A DNA stretch of 64,000 nucleotides. Origin: an uncultured Flavihumibacter sp. Lineage in GTDB: Bacteria; Bacteroidota; Bacteroidia; Chitinophagales; Chitinophagaceae. Under the pieces are notes generated by a model. That model saw only the letters and a list, made by a program, of their open reading frames with translations, ran no database searches and had not been told where the DNA came from. The stretch lies in contig CABHOY010000045.1 of the NCBI GenBank assembly GCA_902168105.1, positions 62,001-126,000 of the forward strand, given 5' to 3'. The first letter of the stretch is position 1; each line of letters opens with the position of its first letter. Made by a program: the position numbers and the translations under genes. Positions 26,387 to 34,446 of this stretch are shown here, one piece after another.

Positions 26387-28984
26387 ATGCAATTTCGCCA
26401 TTTAGTACTAGCATGCGGGCTACTCACAGGAGTGGTCCCCTCTGCACATGCGCAGGCTCCATTTGACGCCTCCAGGATCAAAGTTTCATGGGAAGTAGTG
26501 GAAAACAATCATCAGGGCAAAGGCCAGTTCCTTTCCGCTTTTACGCTGGTAAACAAAAGCAAAACAGCTTTCCCTGCAAAGGGCTGGCAATTGTATTTCA
26601 ACTTTGTTAGATCTATCAATGAAGGGCCTGTTAAAGGAGGTGTGAGTGCTACACATGTGAATGGAGATCTGTATAAGTTGTCTCCTGTAGATGGCAGCAA
26701 AGGCATCGCCCCCGGCGATTCCCTCCGTATTGAAATGGTGGCGGGCGCATGGGCCGTGAACTTTACGGACGCGCCTGATGGGTTGTACCTGGTATGGGAC
26801 AAGGACCCTGCAAAAGGATACCCTCTACCTTCGTTGGAAGTGCGTCCCTCCACGCAGCCGAAACAATATCTGCGTTTCCCGGGAGATAAGACCGCGCTGA
26901 CCACTCCGGCCGACGTATTTGCACAAAATAAAGACATCAAAGATATTCCGGCTGAACAGCTGCCACCGGTATTTCCCACGCCGCAGGAAGTTGTACCTGG
27001 AGCAGGCACTTATACCTTGCAAAACGGTTTACAGATCAATACAGCACCTGTTTTTGCTAAAGAAGCAGTTTATCTGGCAGATGAGCTGGGAAAACTACTG
27101 GGCGCTAAACCAACCGTAGGCAGTGGTAATGGAATTGCCCTGCAGCAGGATGCCAGCCTGGCTCCCGAAGCATATTCCGTACAGGTAACAACCAATGGCG
27201 TAACGATCAAAGCAGCAGATGCTGCTGGTGCTTTCTACGGTATCCAGACGCTTAAAAGCATGTTGCCTCCTGCCTCATGGGCCGGTGTGCAAAAGAGCAT
27301 ACAGATACCAGTTATACAGGTAAAAGACGGACCCCGTTATGGGTATCGCGCATTTATGCTCGACGTATCCCGTAACTTCCACAGTAAACAGGATGTACTG
27401 CGCCTGCTGGAGCTCATGTCATTGTATAAACTGAACGTATTACATTTCCACCTCACTGACGATGAAGGCTGGAGACTGGAAATACAGTCCCTGCCTGAAC
27501 TGACCCAGATAGGTGGTCATCGCGGACATACTGTGGATGAGAAAGATCATCTGATACCGTCCTACGGTTCCGGCCCAGATGTGGCAAATGCTGCGGGTAG
27601 CGGTTTTTATACAAAACAGGATTTCCTGGAAATATTGAAATATGCTACTGACAGGCATATCACCGTCATTCCTGAAATAGAAACACCCGGTCACGCACGT
27701 GCGGCGGTAAAGGCGATGGAAGCCCGTTACGCTAAATTGCAGGCCCAGGGAAAGGCTACGGAAGCAACACAATATCTGTTGTCTGACCTGCAGGATAAAT
27801 CAGTTTATCACTCTGTGCAGAACTGGAATGACAATGTGATCAACGTGGCATTGCCCTCAGTATATACTTTCCTGGATAAAGTTGTGGAAGAGTTGCAGGC
27901 TTATTACAAAGAGGCAGGCGCACCATTGGAATATGTACACATGGGAGGTGACGAAGTACCCGGGGGCGTATGGACAAAATCGCCCGTGGTAGATGCATTG
28001 ATGCAACAGGATAAGACGATCAAAAATGCAGACGATCTGTGGTATTACTACTATGGTAAAGTATATTCATTACTGAAAGCCCGTGGCCTGAAACAATACG
28101 GATGGGAAGAGATGGGCATGCGTAAGACCACCGTTGATGGAAAGCAGTATTACATTCCTAATCCTGATTTCGTTAACAACGGGTTCATGGTAGACGTATG
28201 GAACAACGTGATGGGTGGCGGTGCTGAAGACCTGGCATACAGGCTGGCCAATGCAAACTATAAAGTAGTGTTATCCGGTGTGAGCAATTACTATTTTGAT
28301 ATGGCTTACATGAAGTCATTCGAAGAGCCTGGATTTTACTGGGGAGGTTTTGTAGACATCGATAAACCATTCTATTTCATTCCTGAAAATTATTATAAGA
28401 ACTCAAAGGTGGACGCACTGGGCAACCGTTTGAACCCTGACATCTTCAAAGGAAAAGATCCGCTTACCGCTTACGGTGCAGGTAACATTGCCGGCATACA
28501 GGGGCTGCTATGGAGTGAAACAGTGAAGAGCTCTGACCGTATGGAATACATGATCCTGCCTAAGTTACTGGGATTGGCAGAACGTGCGTGGGCGAAAGAT
28601 CCAGAGTGGGCCAGAGAAAAAGACAGTGCGCGTAGTGAGGAGTTGTATAACAAGGCATGGAATACATTTGTGAATGTAACCGGTAAAAGAGAATTGGTAA
28701 GACTGGACCATTACAATGGCGGTTATAACTACCGTATCCCTACCCCAGGGTTACAGTTGAAGAATGGAGCCGTTACAGCTAATATCCAGCTGCCGGGGTT
28801 CACACTCCGTTATACTACGGATGGAAAGGAGCCCGACAGCAAGAGTAAAATATATACAGGGCCTGTCACTGAAAAAGGTGCAATACGCTTCAAAGCGTTT
28901 GATACACGGGGACGGGGCAGTAGAACAGCAACGGTAATTAATCCGCTCAGAGCGCAAACATTATCAAAGGGTGGTGACTTATAG
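26387..28984 (+). CDS. Secreted beta-N-acetylhexosaminidase (GH20)
   Basis: This enzyme removes terminal N-acetylglucosamine or N-acetylgalactosamine, for example from chitin fragments. The 865-residue protein has a signal peptide (to about AHAQA, residue 23) and an N-terminal carbohydrate-binding CHB_HEX domain (about 30-165). A GH20b-like domain (about 195-310) and the GH20 barrel follow, with FHLTDDEGWRLEI and the catalytic pair D522-E523 in HMGGDEVP. A C-terminal CHB_HEX_C domain (about 790-860, FTLRYTTDGKEPDSKSKIY) ends it. The multidomain order is that of Serratia chitobiase. A terminator overlaps its last codons. Confidence 0.95.
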   Translation: MQFRHLVLACGLLTGVVPSAHAQAPFDASRIKVSWEVVENNHQGKGQFLSAFTLVNKSKTAFPAKGWQLYFNFVRSINEGPVKGGVSATHVNGDLYKLSPVDGSKGIAPGDSLRIEMVAGAWAVNFTDAPDGLYLVWDKDPAKGYPLPSLEVRPSTQPKQYLRFPGDKTALTTPADVFAQNKDIKDIPAEQLPPVFPTPQEVVPGAGTYTLQNGLQINTAPVFAKEAVYLADELGKLLGAKPTVGSGNGIALQQDASLAPEAYSVQVTTNGVTIKAADAAGAFYGIQTLKSMLPPASWAGVQKSIQIPVIQVKDGPRYGYRAFMLDVSRNFHSKQDVLRLLELMSLYKLNVLHFHLTDDEGWRLEIQSLPELTQIGGHRGHTVDEKDHLIPSYGSGPDVANAAGSGFYTKQDFLEILKYATDRHITVIPEIETPGHARAAVKAMEARYAKLQAQGKATEATQYLLSDLQDKSVYHSVQNWNDNVINVALPSVYTFLDKVVEELQAYYKEAGAPLEYVHMGGDEVPGGVWTKSPVVDALMQQDKTIKNADDLWYYYYGKVYSLLKARGLKQYGWEEMGMRKTTVDGKQYYIPNPDFVNNGFMVDVWNNVMGGGAEDLAYRLANANYKVVLSGVSNYYFDMAYMKSFEEPGFYWGGFVDIDKPFYFIPENYYKNSKVDALGNRLNPDIFKGKDPLTAYGAGNIAGIQGLLWSETVKSSDRMEYMILPKLLGLAERAWAKDPEWAREKDSARSEELYNKAWNTFVNVTGKRELVRLDHYNGGYNYRIPTPGLQLKNGAVTANIQLPGFTLRYTTDGKEPDSKSKIYTGPVTEKGAIRFKAFDTRGRGSRTATVINPLRAQTLSKGGDL

Positions 28985-29000
28985 TCACCACCTTTTTTTT
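28970..29000 (+). terminator. Intrinsic terminator overlapping the GH20 stop codon
   Basis: A perfect 10-bp stem, GGTGGTGACT (28970-28979) with AGTCACCACC (28983-28992), has a 3-base loop and is followed by eight T. The TAG stop at 28982-28984 lies in the loop and 3' arm. Confidence 0.93.
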
Positions 29001-29105
29001 AATACGCCTTTAAGGTGATATGTACAGATTATGGCAGTAGTTGTTTTTATCCTTAAAATCTCATTAAAGTAGCGGCCCCGCTGGTTTTGCCTTTCAACTT
29101 AACTG

Positions 29106-29113
29106 TAGTTTTG
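29106..29113 (+). promoter_or_regulatory. -7 promoter box (TAGTTTTG) for the mprF-like operon
   Basis: An exact TAnnTTTG match 44 bases before the start codon, with TTTG at 29086-29089, 16 bases upstream, as a possible -33 element. Confidence 0.6.
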
Positions 29114-29157
29114 TGGTTATAATGGGTAGATGTTTTACCATTAAACTATAACCTGTA

Positions 29158-31743
29158 ATGGCGTTGAAAGATAAACTGGACCTCGGAGCACTAATGCGGA
29201 AACTGCATTGGAAGGAACTATTGGCTGTATTGTTCATATTACTTGCGATTTACTTTTTCCGGCAACAACGGCACGAGCTGTATTCGCTCGGGCCAGCTAT
29301 AGAACGGGCAAACCGTTTCTGGGTGATTGTCGGTATCGTGCTTACGGGAGCCTATATCCTGTTGCAGGCGTTAATGTACCGCTACAGTTTCCGGTCGGTA
29401 GGCGGGAAACTGGACCTGAACCTCGGTACAGAGCTTTTTCTGAAGCGGAACCTGCTAAGTATTTTCCTGCCGGCAGGAGGGGTGAGCTCTCTGGCTTACC
29501 TGCCGCAAAACTTACGGCGTAGCAGTATTAACAGGCAACAGGTGCATCAGGCATCAGGTATTTATGGTTTTACGGGGATCTTTTCTGTCTTCCTCGTAGG
29601 GATTCCTGTAGTAGGATACGCTATTCTGCACGATGAGTCGATGTTTGAGGCAGTAAGCGGATTAGTCGCTATCTGCGGAGTACTGGCCGGAGTGGTCTGG
29701 CTGGTGCGGTCGGTGCAAAACAGGGGTACCGCCTACAATCTGCTGGCGAAGTATTTTCCGAAAGCAATGCCTCATGTAGATGAGATCTTTGCCTTTAACC
29801 TGCATCGTTCTTCTTTTGTTAATACCATCCTGGTTTCTGCCGGGATCGAGATCGTGGGAATAGCGCACCTGTACATCAGTATGATGGCTACAGGATCAGT
29901 ACCGTCCCTGGAGGCTGCCTGTGTCGGGTACATTGTCGCCACCATCTTCCTGATCGTATCACCGTTTTTACGGGGTTTAGGGGCTATAGAATTGTCTCTT
30001 GCCTATCTATTGACCAATTATGGTTTCTCGTCCTTACAAGCGCTGGAAATAACCTTATTATACCGTCTTTTTGAATTCTGGTTGCCACTGGTTGCCGGAG
30101 TGGGCGCATTTATACTGAAAGGGCGTCAGCTTGTGTTGCGGTTAGTTCCCCCTGTGCTGATATTTTTACTGGGGATGGTAAATATCTTTTCAGTGCTCAC
30201 ACCACCGCTGGGAGGCCGTTTAAGGCTACTGAGGGCTTATATACCCGTTGAGAGTATTCACGCATCCAACCTGCTGGTAGTATTCCTGGGACTGATCCTG
30301 CTGGTGACGGCCAACTTCCTGTTCCGCGGATTGCGTAATGCGTGGATCGTGGCCTTGTCTGTATCACTGTTGTCGGTATTAGGGCATATCAGCAAGGCGC
30401 TGGACTATGAAGAGGCGTCGCTGGCATTAGGCACTGCTATTATTCTTATCATTACAGCGAGCCAATACAGATTAAGAAGTAACCGTCAGCTGGTGAACAT
30501 TGGTGTAGTGACAGCGGTGGCTACACTGCTCGTGGTACTCATTTTTGGGACGGTAGGCTTTTATTTTCTCAATGCCCGGCATTTCGGGATGGAGTTCACC
30601 TGGTTACGTTCATTGAGGGCGTCCTTCCATGGGTTTTTGTTATTGGAAGATGATGGTCTGCATCCGGTAACCCGCTTCGGAAGGGAGTTCCTGAGTGCTA
30701 TCCGGGTATTGGGCGTAGGCGCCTGGACGTTCCTGTTTTACACTATCATCCGGCCGTACCTGCCTGCAGGTAAACATAGCAATGCAGCGATGGAGAAGGC
30801 GCAGTACTATCTGACCCAGTACGGCAATTCTTCCATGGACCACTTCAAGGTGGCAGAAGATAAGTTGCTGTTCGTGTCTGACAACTATGAAGGTTTTATT
30901 GCGTATCGTATAGCCAGCGGTTTTGCTGTTGTCCTGGAAGAACCTGTCTGTGCAGATGAAGTGAAGCTGCCGTTGCTCCGGGAATTTGAAAAGCAATGCC
31001 GTAAAATGGGCTTAAGGCCTGCTTTCTATAGGGTAGATGAGCAGAGCATGTACCATTTTGAGCACCTACGTAAGAAGAAGCTGCTGATAGGGCAGGAGGG
31101 CATCGTTGATGTCGCCGCCTTTACATTAAGCGGAAAGGATAAAAAGTCATTGCGTAACGGATTGAACAGTCTTGCAGGCAAGGGATATATCACTACTACG
31201 CATACCGCGCCATTAGCGCCGGCATTGGTACAGGAACTGAAAGAGGTGTCGGACGAATGGCTGAAACAATACGAAGTGAAAGAGATGACCTTCTCACAGG
31301 GATTGTTTGACGTGGATGATATACGTGAGCAGGATGTTATTACAGTAACAGATCCGGAAGGCAGGATCGCGGCGTTTTTGAATATGATTCCGGACTATGC
31401 GCCGGGAGAGTGTACATATGACCTGATACGCAAGCGGACAGACGCTCCCGGCGGATGTATGGACGCATTGATCATCGCCCTTATTCAGGATGCCAAAGAA
31501 AAAGGGTTACAATATCTCAACCTGGGACTGGTACCGATGTCGGGCATACAGCAGCCGCAGAATACAGCGGAACAGGTAGTGAAATTTGCTTATGAGAAAA
31601 TAAAAGCTTTCCGCCATTATCATGGATTGCGTGAGTTCAAAGAAAAATATGCAACAGAATGGTCTAATAAATACCTGGTGTACGAGCATGACTTTGATCT
31701 TATACAATTACCTGGAGCGTTGAGTAAGGTGATGAGAGCATAA
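29158..31743 (+). CDS. MprF-like bifunctional aminoacyl-phospholipid synthase/flippase
   Basis: MprF proteins transfer lysine (or another amino acid) from tRNA to phosphatidylglycerol and flip the product outward, lowering surface negative charge. At 861 residues this is full length. The N-terminal half (about 18-535) has some 12-14 hydrophobic helices of the flippase type, with FLKRNLLSIFLPAGGVSSLAYLP and PFLRGLGAIELSLAYLL. The C-terminal part (about 545-861) is the DUF2156 GNAT-like synthase domain, with LLFVSDNYEGFIAYR, KLPLLREFEKQCRKMGLRP and LNLGLVPMSG. The amino acid and lipid acceptor cannot be read from sequence; phosphatidylglycerol is usually scarce in Bacteroidota. It is followed 11 bases later by a VirJ-type hydrolase. 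Confidence 0.88.
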   Translation: MALKDKLDLGALMRKLHWKELLAVLFILLAIYFFRQQRHELYSLGPAIERANRFWVIVGIVLTGAYILLQALMYRYSFRSVGGKLDLNLGTELFLKRNLLSIFLPAGGVSSLAYLPQNLRRSSINRQQVHQASGIYGFTGIFSVFLVGIPVVGYAILHDESMFEAVSGLVAICGVLAGVVWLVRSVQNRGTAYNLLAKYFPKAMPHVDEIFAFNLHRSSFVNTILVSAGIEIVGIAHLYISMMATGSVPSLEAACVGYIVATIFLIVSPFLRGLGAIELSLAYLLTNYGFSSLQALEITLLYRLFEFWLPLVAGVGAFILKGRQLVLRLVPPVLIFLLGMVNIFSVLTPPLGGRLRLLRAYIPVESIHASNLLVVFLGLILLVTANFLFRGLRNAWIVALSVSLLSVLGHISKALDYEEASLALGTAIILIITASQYRLRSNRQLVNIGVVTAVATLLVVLIFGTVGFYFLNARHFGMEFTWLRSLRASFHGFLLLEDDGLHPVTRFGREFLSAIRVLGVGAWTFLFYTIIRPYLPAGKHSNAAMEKAQYYLTQYGNSSMDHFKVAEDKLLFVSDNYEGFIAYRIASGFAVVLEEPVCADEVKLPLLREFEKQCRKMGLRPAFYRVDEQSMYHFEHLRKKKLLIGQEGIVDVAAFTLSGKDKKSLRNGLNSLAGKGYITTTHTAPLAPALVQELKEVSDEWLKQYEVKEMTFSQGLFDVDDIREQDVITVTDPEGRIAAFLNMIPDYAPGECTYDLIRKRTDAPGGCMDALIIALIQDAKEKGLQYLNLGLVPMSGIQQPQNTAEQVVKFAYEKIKAFRHYHGLREFKEKYATEWSNKYLVYEHDFDLIQLPGALSKVMRA

Positions 31744-31754
31744 ACAGGAATAAC

Positions 31755-32456
31755 ATGAGAACAGGAAAGAACGTATTGCTTTGGTTGATAATAATGACCA
31801 GTACGATAACAGTGAATGCACAACGTGATATCAGTAAATTGCCCGTAACGGTGAAGGTGCCTGCAACGCCGGTCCCTGATCGCCCTGTCGTGTTTTATAT
31901 CACTGGCGACGGAGGCATGAAAAAGTTTTCGGTAGATATTGTCAATACATTAGCGGGAAAGGGGTATCCCGTTATCGGTCTGAACGCGTTAAAATATTTC
32001 TGGAGTAAAAAGACGCCTGAACAGGCAGCCGCAGATGTGGCTGCGCTGTTGCAGTATTATGGAGGGCAATGGAACAACCATTCTTTTGTATTTGTGGGTT
32101 ATTCTATGGGCGCGGACGTATTGCCATTCATATATCATAAACTTCCTTTGGCGTTGCAGGAACAGGTGCATCACCTGGTATTTATGTCTCCGTCCTCCAG
32201 CACGGATATGGTCGTGCATTTGTCTGACATGCTGGGCAAGACAAGTACGGCGGGCAGTATGAACGTGCCTGCCGCAATGAGTAACATTACGGGCAAGCCA
32301 TTGCTACTGATATTCGGGCAGGACGAAAAGGATTTCGACAGTAAATCGCTTACTACTAGCAATTATAAACAGGTTGTATTACCTGGCGGGCATCACTACA
32401 ATGATGATGCAACGGGGGTGGTACAACAGATACTCTCATATATTGTACAACGTTAG
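31755..32456 (+). CDS. VirJ/AcvB-type periplasmic hydrolase
   Basis: A 233-residue exported alpha/beta-hydrolase with a signal peptide (about 1-22). It matches the VirJ domain of AcvB: FYITGDGGMKKF near 48-58, GLNALKYFWSKKTPEQ at 75-90, the nucleophile elbow GYSMG (S117) followed by ADVLPFIYHKLP, and a late PGGHHYND with the probable catalytic His. In Agrobacterium and Rhizobium, AcvB/AtvA hydrolyse lysyl-phosphatidylglycerol. Co-transcription with the MprF-like gene suggests the same role here, breaking down the aminoacyl lipid its neighbour makes. The role is inferred from family and context. Confidence 0.82.
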   Translation: MRTGKNVLLWLIIMTSTITVNAQRDISKLPVTVKVPATPVPDRPVVFYITGDGGMKKFSVDIVNTLAGKGYPVIGLNALKYFWSKKTPEQAAADVAALLQYYGGQWNNHSFVFVGYSMGADVLPFIYHKLPLALQEQVHHLVFMSPSSSTDMVVHLSDMLGKTSTAGSMNVPAAMSNITGKPLLLIFGQDEKDFDSKSLTTSNYKQVVLPGGHHYNDDATGVVQQILSYIVQR

Positions 32457-32470
32457 TCCCCCATTTTTGC

Positions 32471-32494
32471 TTAACAACGTGTTAACGCCCCCTT
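32471..32494 (+). promoter_or_regulatory. TTAAC direct-repeat pair A
   Basis: TTAAC at 32471 and 32482, 11 bp apart, followed by CGCCCCCTT. The block TTAAC-N5-GTTAA-N-GCCCCCTT recurs at 34423-34446. Confidence 0.5.
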
Positions 32495-32584
32495 CTTTTC
32501 CTGCTAAAACGTTCTACTTCTCTCTTTTTATAACACTTTCATATACATGAGCTTATCCTTGGCGGGGTGGACAATTTTGTTTCG

Positions 32585-32600
32585 TTAACATCTTATTAAC
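32585..32600 (+). promoter_or_regulatory. TTAAC direct-repeat pair B
   Basis: TTAAC at 32585 and 32596, again 11 bp apart, about 95 bases before the first hairpin of this spacer. Confidence 0.5.
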
Positions 32601-32695
32601 TAATTTCTGCGACGTGTATTGTAGTATTACAACGTAGTGATGCAGCGAAAGAAAGTTAAAGGATATACCACTATTTGTCAGCCATGGATACTGCC

Positions 32696-32720
32696 CTCAG
32701 GTCTCTACCTGGGAGTTTTT
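32696..32720 (+). terminator. Terminator-like hairpin 1 after virJ
   Basis: A 7-bp stem (32696-32702 with 32107-style wobble excluded: pairing partner 32707-32713) closes a CTCT loop, with TTTTT at 32716-32720. One pair is a T-G wobble. Confidence 0.4.
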
Positions 32721-32845
32721 AAAAGACACTGAAGGTTACAGCTATAATGGATAAATATATTTTACAGAAGACATTGCCCGGTTGTGGGATCGTGTGGACG
32801 AAAGCCGCGGTGGAAGAGACTTTTAATGGTTGGTTTTTGATGAAT

Positions 32846-32873
32846 ACTCCCCAGGTTTCAACCGGGGGAGTTT
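32846..32873 (+). terminator. Terminator-like hairpin 2
   Basis: A 12-bp stem with one mismatch, ACTCCCCAGGTT (32846-32857) and AACCGGGGGAGT (32860-32871), is followed by TTATTCTTG. Coming 130 bases after hairpin 1, it suggests a separate short transcript. Confidence 0.5.
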
Positions 32874-32944
32874 ATTCTTGCTATATGAAGTACAGCAACA
32901 AAAACCAGTCAGGCTGCAACAAAATAGCAGTACATTTTTTTAGC

Positions 32945-32968
32945 TTGCATAAGGCCATCCTTATGCAA
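32945..32968 (+). other. Perfect 10-bp hairpin
   Basis: TTGCATAAGG (32945-32954) pairs with CCTTATGCAA (32959-32968) around a CCAT loop. Only a weak T-rich tail follows, so it is a structured element rather than a clear terminator. Confidence 0.55.
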
Positions 32969-33052
32969 ATTTGAGTTTGATCGTATACCCTCAAAATATA
33001 TGTTTATGAAAATTACACTTACGATTACCTGGAATGGTGGCGGCTGTTTGTC

Positions 33053-33066
33053 TGATCCGGATTAAA
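33053..33066. repeat. GATCCGGATT element, copy 3
   Basis: The 14-mer TGATCCGGATTAAA is identical to 4054-4067. Confidence 0.4.
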
Positions 33067-33247
33067 TAAAGTCTTATGAAGATGCTATTGCCAATAAAAG
33101 AAGATCACTCTAGTGTTCAGCAATCAATATTAAAAGACACATACATTATGGCTACCCACAAGATTAGCCCGGAGAAAGCCGATGCGAACCAGGAAGAAAA
33201 AAAACATTATAATTTAATCTGTTCATTGTAAACCCCACTATGCCAGC

Positions 33248-33538
33248 ATGCCTAAACGTTATTTTGAAAGACTGCAAACCATTGATTACCTGATCAGGAT
33301 CAAAGGCACCGGAAAACCCGCTCATCTTGCTAAAAGATTGCGTATTTCGGAAAGAACATTATTTGAATTCCTTAAAATGATGAAAGAGCTGGGAGCGCCG
33401 ATAGCTTATGACCGCTATAAGGAGAGCTACTACTATTCGGAAAAAGGAGGTTTCAATATTCGTTTCGTGAAAAACCTGACGCTTGCGATGATCGCTATTC
33501 AGGGAATGTTTACGGAGATCTTCTTCCTTTTCACGTAA
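33248..33538 (+). CDS. Small helix-turn-helix DNA-binding protein
   Basis: A 96-residue protein made almost entirely of a winged HTH of the HTH_11/DeoR-like type (about residues 8-65). It reads LQTIDYLIRIKGTGKPAHLA, RLRISERTLFEFLKMMKELG and PIAYDRYKESYYYSEKGGF, the last being the wing. The C-terminus (about 75-96) is hydrophobic, with no sensor domain. Such small HTH proteins are common in Bacteroidota and of unknown target. It stands alone in an AT-rich spacer, the first of three regulators in a row, and probably acts on a promoter close by. Confidence 0.7.
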   Translation: MPKRYFERLQTIDYLIRIKGTGKPAHLAKRLRISERTLFEFLKMMKELGAPIAYDRYKESYYYSEKGGFNIRFVKNLTLAMIAIQGMFTEIFFLFT

Positions 33539-33848
33539 CTCGTTTTCCTCCTGCTCTTATTGTATTTGCAGGGGATTTCCCTTGCCTGGACGGAATTGCT
33601 GCGGAGTCCGATACTCCGCAGTTAACTCCGTATTAACTATTGCGTTAACAAGGAATTAACCTCCTTTGCGTTAATCCTCTTTATCTTTCCTGCCTATATC
33701 CAAACAAAGAAATTATCAAGCTACTTTTCTCATAAGACGGTTTAGATTTCATAAGCTTCTGTACGCAGGTTTCTGTTCAGTTACCTGCCAGTTTTAAAAC
33801 TTCATGTTATTAAAAACTTTAAATCAGGAATAATCCGGGATTGCAAAA
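33539..33848. other. Gap with hairpin and phased TTAAC array
   Basis: Holds a perfect 9-bp hairpin at 33599-33621 (CTGCGGAGT/ACTCCGCAG, 5-base loop) followed at once by four TTAAC motifs. Further down, GCAGGT and ACCTGC form a loose inverted repeat near 33767-33792. No coding sequence is seen. Confidence 0.6.
33622..33660 (+). promoter_or_regulatory. Phased array of four TTAAC motifs
   Basis: TTAAC starts at 33622, 33633, 33645 and 33656 (steps 11, 12, 11), with a TTAAT at 33671. It lies about 190 bases upstream of the LytTR gene. The helical phasing suggests a regulator bound along one face of the DNA. Confidence 0.55.
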
Positions 33849-34184
33849 ATGAAACACCACACTGTATTCCATGTACACTCAAAAGGCCAGCGTATCCGAA
33901 TACCACTGCAGGAATTACAATTTGTTGAAGTCCGCGCAGACGGCTGTGTACTCCATCTTACTCATTCACACGTTATTGCTGAAGATGCTCCCGAAAAGAT
34001 CTGGGCATGCCTGCCGGAAGACAGCTTCCTGGCGGTAAGGCGTAAATTTATGATTAACCTGCACCACATAGCAGGCATCTGCGATGATTATATCCACATG
34101 AAAACAGGGCTTATTCCCCAGCGGGAAAGGCAGACAGGTATGGTCAGCGCGTATTGGCTGCAGCGAACCGGAACTCACTCCTGA
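33849..34184 (+). CDS. LytTR-domain DNA-binding protein without receiver
   Basis: A 111-residue protein that is essentially one LytTR domain (about 5-100). It shows VHSKGQRIRIPLQELQFVEV, the D-G-CVLHL strand, and the typical LPEDSFLAVRRKFMINLHHI in place of the usual F-x-R-x-HRSxxVN. LytTR proteins normally sit behind a response-regulator receiver; none is present here, so it may act constitutively or be controlled by expression level. Its neighbours are other orphan regulators and a phased TTAAC array upstream, possibly its own site. Confidence 0.82.
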   Translation: MKHHTVFHVHSKGQRIRIPLQELQFVEVRADGCVLHLTHSHVIAEDAPEKIWACLPEDSFLAVRRKFMINLHHIAGICDDYIHMKTGLIPQRERQTGMVSAYWLQRTGTHS

Positions 34185-34250
34185 CAGCAGGTCCCTCGTT
34201 GCCTTATCGCTGCCAGTTACTACAAAGAACACATTTTGCCGGGAAGAAAT

Positions 34251-34285
34251 AAAAAGAGCCCTTACCAACTGATGGGTAAGGGCCC
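34251..34285 (-). terminator. Minus-strand intrinsic terminator with no annotated gene
   Basis: An 11-bp stem with one mismatch (34256-34266 with 34275-34285) is followed, on the minus strand only, by TTTTT. No minus-strand protein gene lies upstream of it, so it may end a small or antisense RNA. Confidence 0.6.
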
Positions 34286-34391
34286 TGAACATTCACATGT
34301 CAACCGTTGCGGATTTCAGAATGGCAAGAGTATCGATAACCGCAACAAAATAAATTCTTTGATAATCAGCACTAAAAAGGGTTATTGATAT

Positions 34392-34399
34392 CAAAACTA
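34392..34399 (-). promoter_or_regulatory. Minus-strand -7 box (TAGTTTTG)
   Basis: The minus strand reads TAGTTTTG, an exact TAnnTTTG match, about 110 bases upstream of the orphan terminator at 34251-34285. No clear -33 element. Confidence 0.35.
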
Positions 34400-34422
34400 G
34401 AGATAATATTTTGAATCGGTGG

Positions 34423-34446
34423 TTAACCGATTGTTAAGGCCCCCTT
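34423..34446 (+). promoter_or_regulatory. TTAAC direct-repeat pair D
   Basis: TTAAC at 34423 and TTAAG at 34434, 11 bp apart, followed by GCCCCCTT as in pair A, then ACTTTTA, which resembles a -7 box. Confidence 0.5.

Larger units (their letters stand above)
32457..33247. other. AT-rich gap with TTAAC pairs, three hairpins and tiny open frames
   Basis: No gene of normal size is supported. The gap holds two 11-bp-spaced TTAAC pairs (32471 and 32585), two terminator-like hairpins (32696-32720 and 32846-32873) and a perfect 10-bp hairpin at 32945-32968. It also holds the GATCCGGATT element at 33053. Short frames occur at 32640-32732 (30 aa), 33006-33065 (19 aa, MKITLTITWNGGGCLSDPD) and 33076-33231 (51 aa). 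The longer frame at 32747-32974 runs through a terminator-like stem. Whether any are translated is unknown. Confidence 0.6.

Noticed and set aside
32747..32974. Open frame of 75 codons
   Set aside because: It passes through a terminator-like 12-bp stem and has no family-like features.
33966..34292. 108-codon minus-strand frame antisense to the LytTR gene
   Set aside because: It begins at the orphan terminator and overlaps a clear LytTR domain; a non-coding RNA is more likely than this protein.
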